Shown piece by piece: positions 57,795 through 64,000 of a stretch of 64,000 nt of DNA (position 1 is its first letter; every line of letters begins with the position of its first letter). The notes below the pieces were generated by a model. The model was not told the origin of the DNA. It saw only the letters and a list, made by a program, of their open reading frames with translations, and did no database searches. Source of the stretch: Geosiphon pyriformis (taxonomy: Eukaryota > Glomeromycota > Glomeromycetes > Archaeosporales > Geosiphonaceae); contig JAAOMT010000661.1 of assembly GCA_016748015.1 (NCBI GenBank), positions 1 through 64,000 on the forward strand. The letters run 5' to 3'. A program made the translations under genes and the position numbers.

Positions 57795-58174
57795 TTAGAT
57801 CATATATGTCAATTTGATTTTCACGGGAGACGGTGACAATATCTTCGCTGTAGTGCTCGGGCGCGAATTTCTTTCTGAAGCTAATTGTTTATGTTGAAGG
57901 TGAAGTTGGTTTGCCTCAGTTGCCAGACGCTTATATTCGTTTCTTACATCTCCGGCTCTTGGCTCCATGATTTACCTACTATTCCAGATAGTTCAGGCAT
58001 TGGAGGAAGATTCATCCCTTTTAATATTATTTCCTGAATAAAACATTTACGATAAATTAAAAACAATTTGGGGCTCGACTTCGTTGTTTATTTACTTTTT
58101 CTTGTAGTCGCTGAGAAAAACTCATTGACAGTTAGGATCGGTGGGAAGGGTAATTTGATTGATAATGGATTCAT
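57795..58174 (-). pseudogene. MATA-HMG-type HMG-box gene, broken
   Basis: From the ATG at 58172-58174 it reads MNPLSIKLPFPPILTVNEFF, carrying the family's LPFPP motif. An in-frame TAA at 58088-58090 follows, then the same frame continues into a well-kept HMG box: SPKLFLIYRKCFIQEIILKG for helix 1, PELSGIVGKSWSQEPE with the conserved Trp, a one-base loss near 57950, and helix 3 DVRNEYKRLATEANQLHLQH. The tail ERNSRPSTTAKILSPSPVKI ends at TAA 57795-57797. With the two lesions healed it would be a textbook member of about 127 residues. Damage is recent by the quality of the box; the frame loss could also be a sequencing error. Confidence 0.7.
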
Positions 58175-58499
58175 TTTCCCAAGAATACTTAGATCTTTGA
58201 TATGTTTTTGTTAAAAAAGAGCTTTTTTATTTTATTTCGTAAATTCTTTTGTTAAAGCAATGGCTTTTTATCTTACTTTTTGATGGCAAAAAAATATTTG
58301 ACCGGTTCCACAAATCACAAATGCGATGATAAAAATAGATGTTCGTGAAGTTCTTTTCATCCAAATGCATGCAATTGACTTTTTGCGATTCAAAATCATG
58401 TTTTCAACTTTATAGTAAAATTTTATAAAGGATAAAATTTTGATTATAAATTTTATTTTGTTGTTGGTTTGAATTATAGAGGATTAAATTTAAAGTTTC

Positions 58500-58850
58500 A
58501 GTCAGTTTCAAAAAAATTTAGTGGAATGAAACGTAAAAGGTAATTTTTTGACGACGAAACAGTTTTTCAGCCGTTTGAGAATACTGTGGACTCTTGTTTG
58601 CATTGTTTCATGGCACGGGATAATAACTTCGGTGACTTACATTTGAAATCTTCCGCGATCTTCTTCCCAAGATTTGGGCATTGATGGAAGGCATTACAAG
58701 AGAATAATCCTAAACATACAAGCCACCTTGCTAAAGAACTTATTGGAAAAACATGTTTTCAGCTTTTAGACTAGTCAACATATAATCCAGGCCTAAATCC
58801 TACTTAAAATTTTTGGATGAAGTTAATTAAGTCAATGAAGCGAATATCTA
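58500..58850 (+). mobile_element. Tc1/mariner transposase fragment
   Basis: Broken frames carry SWHGIITSV near 58612 (the 'WGC' strand region). Near 58705 comes NPKHTSHLAKELIGKTCFQL, which matches the QQDN.PKHTS..A..W block around the second catalytic Asp. NPGLNPT then follows where 'SPDLNPIEN' is expected. The N-terminal half and the ends are missing. Confidence 0.5.
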
Positions 58851-58859
58851 CACTAGTAA

Positions 58860-61800
58860 TTGAAAGTAATTGATTAATTTTTTTCAATAAATCTATAAAA
58901 CCTAAGCTATCAAATAGTATATTCATTATATTAATTGGTATAGCCATTATACAGTAATTAATAATAATATAAATGGAAAATTTTTTGGAAGAAAATTTTA
59001 ATAGCATGACAATTTAAACAATGAATGTATGGATGACCATGTGGTTCTTTGAAAATACAAACCTTCAGACTGTTTTTACATTTTAGCAGGATAAGTTTAG
59101 AAACTTGTGTAATTTACGGGCCTAATAAAAAACTTTTGGTTTCAGTAAATCCATTAGTTTGCCTGATACCTAGCATTCCCATTTTAATGCTCTTATTTTT
59201 TATCACCACCATTTTAACTACCACTTAATTAGATTCTCACCTAAATAAAATGTAATTAGTCACCCTGGTTCAAAGACATTTTTATATTTTTTCATTGACA
59301 ATAATAAGAATTATCAAGTTCAATGTAAATGTGGATGTGCTTCAATTTTTTGACTGAATGTGCATTTAATATAATATTATTCTGTTAAAAGGTCATTTAA
59401 ATCATCAGGGACATACCCAATATTGAAGGGAAAATTTTTAACTTCATGCATCCAAGTATTTTACAAAAGTTTTACATCTTGCTTTATCATGTTATCAAGT
59501 TGAAACTGAAAATAAAAATGCGAAAACTTTGAACTTATTTAAAATTAAGCTTTTTTTCCAAATCTAAAGAATTATGAGAAAAGACTTGAATTTGTGTCAA
59601 AAATATTAAAATTTTTTTAAAATATAAAATATTTAAGCATTTTTGTCATCAATAAATGACTAAACTTTATCTTTTAAAACATAAATTGAGGTCTGTAATA
59701 TTAATATAGACTCATATATCTTTTTTGAATGGCAAAAAGCTGCATAGATTAAGCTCAAAATTGTATTTAAAAATAATTTATAATCTTGTTAATAAACGCT
59801 GCTTTAAAACAATATTTTGAAATGACTAAATTTTTAATGATATTAAATAAGGTCTCATAAATTTGAATGTAAAAATACAAAATTGAATATATTTATGGAA
59901 GAAACAGCTGGGGTTGTACAAAATTCAGGTTGAAACGCTCCCCAAAGTCAGTTTGTACGTTTATGCAACCTATCTAAATCTTGAATTTTAGTGCAAGGTT
60001 ACATTTTGTAATTCATTTTCGGCCTCAGTTTGTTAAACCTTAATATAAATGGTTTTTGTGTAATGAAATGTCAACCACTCTTTTCTTGAGATGAATGCGA
60101 TATTTAAATTAGTTTCCTCTTGGAAATCCCTAAATTAAGACAGCATCTGTATAGCACTTAACATAACCCATAATGCATACCTAAAAGAAAAGCTATTGAT
60201 ACAATGATGAATCAATTTTATTGAAGTTAAAAACATATTTAAAATATTAAAATAAATATGAAAGTTTATTTGGGATTTCTAAAAATTCCGAGTTTTTCAA
60301 GGGATATTATTTTTTGATTGTAGACTTCTTTAAATCAATCAATTTAGACTTTACAAAAAAAAAACTTTTACCATTAAAAAAAGCCTGTTCAAATTTAAGA
60401 ATTACAAATAATCTATTAAAAATAAAAACAAATAAAAATCTCATGATAAGAAAATTTTAAGAATTACTTTTACAATTTTATTGTATACTTCATTTTTTTT
60501 GATTTATCAAAAATATTTTCAAATAAAACGATTAGAAAAAAACATCTGATAATCTATCTTTGAAAGTTTTTGGAATTGTGTTTTAAATATAAATTCTTTA
60601 GTATTCTCTTATACATCAAAATTATCTATCCCAGTTAATACTAGAATCAATACCATTTCAAGACTTTGAATTAAGCAAATAAAAATAAAAAAGTCTATAT
60701 AGATATATATATCTATTTTTATTACATAGGAACGCGTTCAATTTTTTGTAATCGCAAATGTGACGAAAAGATTTCGAACAATTCTTTCAAAGAATGTATT
60801 GATATTTATTTTAATAAAACACATGAATTGATTTTATGTTGTAATTTTCAAATTGAAATTGAAATTTTGTAATAACAAAGTATATCTTGAGAATTTAGAT
60901 GAGATTTTTTTTATCTCATATCCATCAAAAAATTCCTTTTCAAATGACTAAATTTCGCCTAATTATTTATTTCAATAATAGCTTTCAAATTTTATTTGGT
61001 GCTTAGTGTAACCATATTCTCCGCATTATACAAGCAGCGTTTTGTTATTACTTTTTAAGTTTATCCTTTTAACTAAAAATGATCAAAAACCGAACCCAAT
61101 TAAAGTTTAGAATGGATGATCATTGCAAAGTCATTCAGAGATAAAAAAAATTTTCGTGTTTTTAAATCTTAAATCTTATTTAGTTCTTCGAAGCTTATAC
61201 ATGAATGTAATAACCTTTTTATTCTTTTAAAAAAAAACTATTTTCGATTTCCCTCTTAATATATTCTTTTTATATTAGGCAGTCAATGAAAGTTCATTTT
61301 CAAGTCTAACTTGAGATATAGTTATTATTATTAATTTGAACAAGGTTCAAGTCTTTTAACCAATTTGGACGCTTTCAAGATTTTAACCAGTTTTAAAATA
61401 TTATAGCTTTAAAACTACAATTGTTGTTCAATTTGCTAATACTGTCAAAATTATGAAAAAAGTATTTTAATGTAGAAACAATTAAAATTTAACAATTATT
61501 CATCAATCATTCATGAAAGATTAATATATAATAATATCTTTGTTGAATTAAGAAGATTCTTGTGAGATTGTTGGAAAACATATGATTTTGAATGTTGTTT
61601 AAGAGGGTACGTAAACATTGAGCCATTGGTTGATATAGAGTTACGACGTACTGGTCAAAATGACTTAGAGTTACACCTTTTTTTGTTTCACCTTTTACAA
61701 ACGATTTTCAATGGGTAAAGCCAATTAGATGAACTTTTTTTCGTTGAAATTCGTCTTCATATACGCAACCAAGCTCTCTAACTGATTATCCAGTAAGAAC

Positions 61801-62120
61801 AATATTACAAATATTCAAATTTAAAACTCACTGACTCATTTAATAGGCTTCTAAGATTTGATAATTGAATAATGGCTCTGTAGACTATATGGCAAATATT
61901 CACATTATCCTCAATAAAATATCAAACCCAAAGAGCATCTTTAAAATTGAATATTCAATCTGATCTATGATTCTAAATATAACACATTGAAAGGTTCTAA
62001 TAAGAAAAATGTCAGTTGTGTTTTTGGTCATTATTTTCATTATTTCGCATGGTAGTCTAACAATACTTGTGTGCCAGCATCAGACTATACCTTTCTAATG
62101 ATCAATTTTTAATATCATAT
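58860..62120. other. Intergenic, nothing recognised
   Basis: A long AT-rich stretch with no convincing frame on either strand; short TA-rich runs occur near 60695-60720. Confidence 0.45.
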
Positions 62121-62124
62121 TACT

Positions 62125-62422
62125 TACTCACTCACTCACTCACTCACTCACTCACTCACTCACTCACTCACTCACTCACTCACTCACTCACTCACTCACT
62201 CACTCACTCACTCACTCACTCACCCACTCACTCACTCACTCACTCACTCACTCACTCACTCACTCACTCACTCACTCACTCACTCACTCACTCACTCACT
62301 CACTCACTCACTCACTCACTCACCCACTCACTCACTCACTCACTCACTCACTCACTCACTCACTCACTCACTCACTCACTCACTCACTCACTCACTCACT
62401 CACTCACTCACTCACTCACTCA
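62125..62422 (+). repeat. (CACT)n microsatellite, about 75 units
   Basis: An almost perfect tetranucleotide array of about 300 bp, with two CACC variants about 100 bp apart (near 62221 and 62321). The array is open in one frame and would encode Leu-Thr-His-Ser repeats, but the flanking sequence does not look like a gene. Confidence 0.95.
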
Positions 62423-62429
62423 TATGATC

Positions 62430-63630
62430 AAAGGCTTAGTAAAAAACAGAAAACCCAAAAATGCTGTCTATGAATGTGCTTTAAGACTTATCAAAAAAGG
62501 TCACAAGGATGATATGATTTAGATGATTTTCACAGTATCAAATAAATCGACTTTATATCTTTCTGAGCCACGAATCTATGAGAAGGTTACTCAGGATGAT
62601 TCATAGCCTTTTGAAACTTGCAACTGTAACCCGTATTTTCTTTCATTGGATTTTAATATTGGCCCTGCTTAATAATGATCAATTGAAAGACATTTTACTC
62701 TCTTAATCTTAAGTGTATTTCAAGATTTGCTTTTGCTAGTTTCATTCTATGACATTCCGCTAGTCCAACAATGTTAAATAACATTTCTAAACTAAAAATA
62801 AACGTAGTTTTTTAGCTAGCTATTATTTGATTTTTTGGGGGCTTCATCAGACAAGCAAGCAACAATTAGAGTGACTTAGTTTGTGCTACAAAATGAATGA
62901 GTAGGTTATATGAAAATGATCTAACTTAATTTGGTTGAAGTGGTGGGAATTTTTATTTGCCGAAATAATCATATCAAAAACTTTCCCTTTATAGTTAAAG
63001 GCAGGCTATCTTTAGTTGTTGTTTATCAATAAAAAGATTAGTCATTTCGTGTTCGAAAAATAACAATGGACAGCCTCTTAAACACCGGGATTTTTTTACT
63101 TGTACAATCAATAAAGTTTCCAAATTGCCTCGTCCAACACTCATTTAAGAGAAACGGTTTTTTTTACAACAATTGAAGGTTATTGAATTCACACATATGT
63201 ATAACTGAACAATAAAAAAAAATCTTGAAAATAAATGATTTGAACAGTCTATTTCAAATTCTTATTTATCATATGATAGCTTCTAAGCAGCGAAAAAACA
63301 AACCATTAATGGGAAAAAACATCTGGGGCTTGCAAAGACTTTTTTTTCGCTCATGGGGAACTATATCTCCAAAGCGATTTCAATTTCATTTTTCAAACTA
63401 CTCAAAAACACATGAAAACCTTTCTGAAATGACATAATATGACATGACGAAAAATCTAATAAATTTTCAAAACATTATCCGTCAACATAGGCTCATTGCT
63501 TGAATGTATTAAAAAATGCTGTTGGAATGAATTGATTTATTTCCAAAAAATGCTGCATTTCAGTGAAAATTACTTCAACATCCAAAAATGGTTGCTTTTA
63601 TTACAAAGACCTTTAAAAAAATTTATTTGA
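62430..63630. other. Intergenic, nothing recognised
   Basis: The frame at 63225-63437 (MIASKQRKNKPLMGKNIWGL part) is basic and short, without a motif. Confidence 0.4.
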
Positions 63631-63636
63631 ATTTTC

Positions 63637-63870
63637 ATGTATAACAAATTGTGCTTTTTCGAGCTCGAAAACCATTACGTACTGAGCCATGTAAAATTTA
63701 AATTTGTATTCCCTAATATCTCGATTCATTTTCGCTTTGATGTTTATATGAAATGTTTTTTTGAACAAATTGAGGTTTTGAACAATCCACATATCTACCT
63801 GCACCTTTCAAATATGCAAGGGGCTGTTTACTCGCGAACGTTCCACAGCCCGAATTTTCAAGTTTCTTGA
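63637..63870 (+). CDS. Small hypothetical protein, 77 residues
   Basis: ATG-initiated frame with a coding-like mix (MYNKLCFFELENHYVLSHVK...) and a Cys, His and Phe-rich body. The opposite strand is also open over much of it, so which strand, if either, is coding is unsure. No motif. Confidence 0.25.
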   Translation: MYNKLCFFELENHYVLSHVKFKFVFPNISIHFRFDVYMKCFFEQIEVLNNPHIYLHLSNMQGAVYSRTFHSPNFQVS

Positions 63871-64000
63871 TAGCAATTGGTGATTTAGATAGGTTTTTAT
63901 ATATTTAGTAATTGTAAGATATAACCTCTATAAAAGGACATGAAAAGAATTTTCTTATGGTCAATTTTCAATGTGGTGGGATGATAATACATCAAAAGTA

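Noticed and set aside
62067-62522. 151-codon frame encoding Leu-Thr-His-Ser repeats
   Set aside because: Created by the CACT microsatellite; flanks lack coding character and there is no ATG-proximal signal or splice support.
1-64000. tRNA, rRNA or CRISPR features
   Set aside because: None seen by eye: no cloverleaf with TTCRANNC box and no regularly spaced spacer-repeat array. The CACT array and 57-bp tandem lack spacers.

Overview
The window looks like nuclear DNA of an arbuscular mycorrhizal fungus (Glomeromycotina, Rhizophagus-like). This is inferred from very high A+T content, genes split by short introns of about 60-80 bp with GTAAGT-type donors, a set of MATA-HMG-type DNA-binding genes, a fungal-type cytochrome P450, and decayed Tc1/mariner elements. 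No bacterial, phage or organellar features were seen. Most real genes here are spliced or broken, so several appear only when exons are joined by hand. All splice joins below are my reading and untested.

Layout. 0.7-2.4 kb: a decayed coding frame, then an intact four-exon gene for a secreted or surface Ser/Thr/Asn-rich protein. 4.5-5.4 kb: a broken small gene and a 357-bp MITE-like element. 5.6-21.2 kb: an extremely AT-rich, gene-poor island built of diverged direct and inverted repeats. It is interrupted by one better preserved Tc1/mariner element (13.3-14.65 kb) and bounded on the right by a helix-turn-helix relic. 21.5-26 kb: unassigned sequence with a coiled-coil relic. 27.2-28.5 kb: two minus-strand multi-exon genes with frame damage.

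29.4-43.5 kb is the most striking part. HMG-box genes lie at 29.4 kb (+), 34.0 kb (-), 35.6 kb (+), 36.9 kb (+, relic), 38.2 kb (-) and probably 43.2 kb (-), with another broken copy at 57.8 kb (-). Several share a short proline motif of the form [I/L/V]P[F/Y/V]P[P/T] before the HMG box. Between them are a retroelement RNase H relic, a possible TnpB/Fanzor-like C-terminal tail, and a hidden two-exon gene end at 42.6 kb.

44.1-44.8 kb: an intact three-exon four-helix membrane protein. 49.1-51.1 kb: an eight-exon cytochrome P450 with all catalytic motifs present but two nonsense codons and one homopolymer frameshift. 51.6-53.5 kb and 58.5-58.85 kb: Tc1/mariner relics. 62.1-62.4 kb: a 300-bp CACT microsatellite.

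Gene interplay: the HMG genes are probable transcription regulators of the fungal mating-type-like family. Nothing ties them functionally to the P450 or the membrane proteins. Many premature stops in the window (Tc1, P450, HMG copies) are explicable as single C-to-T or G-to-A changes, which suggests transition-driven decay of duplicated sequence.
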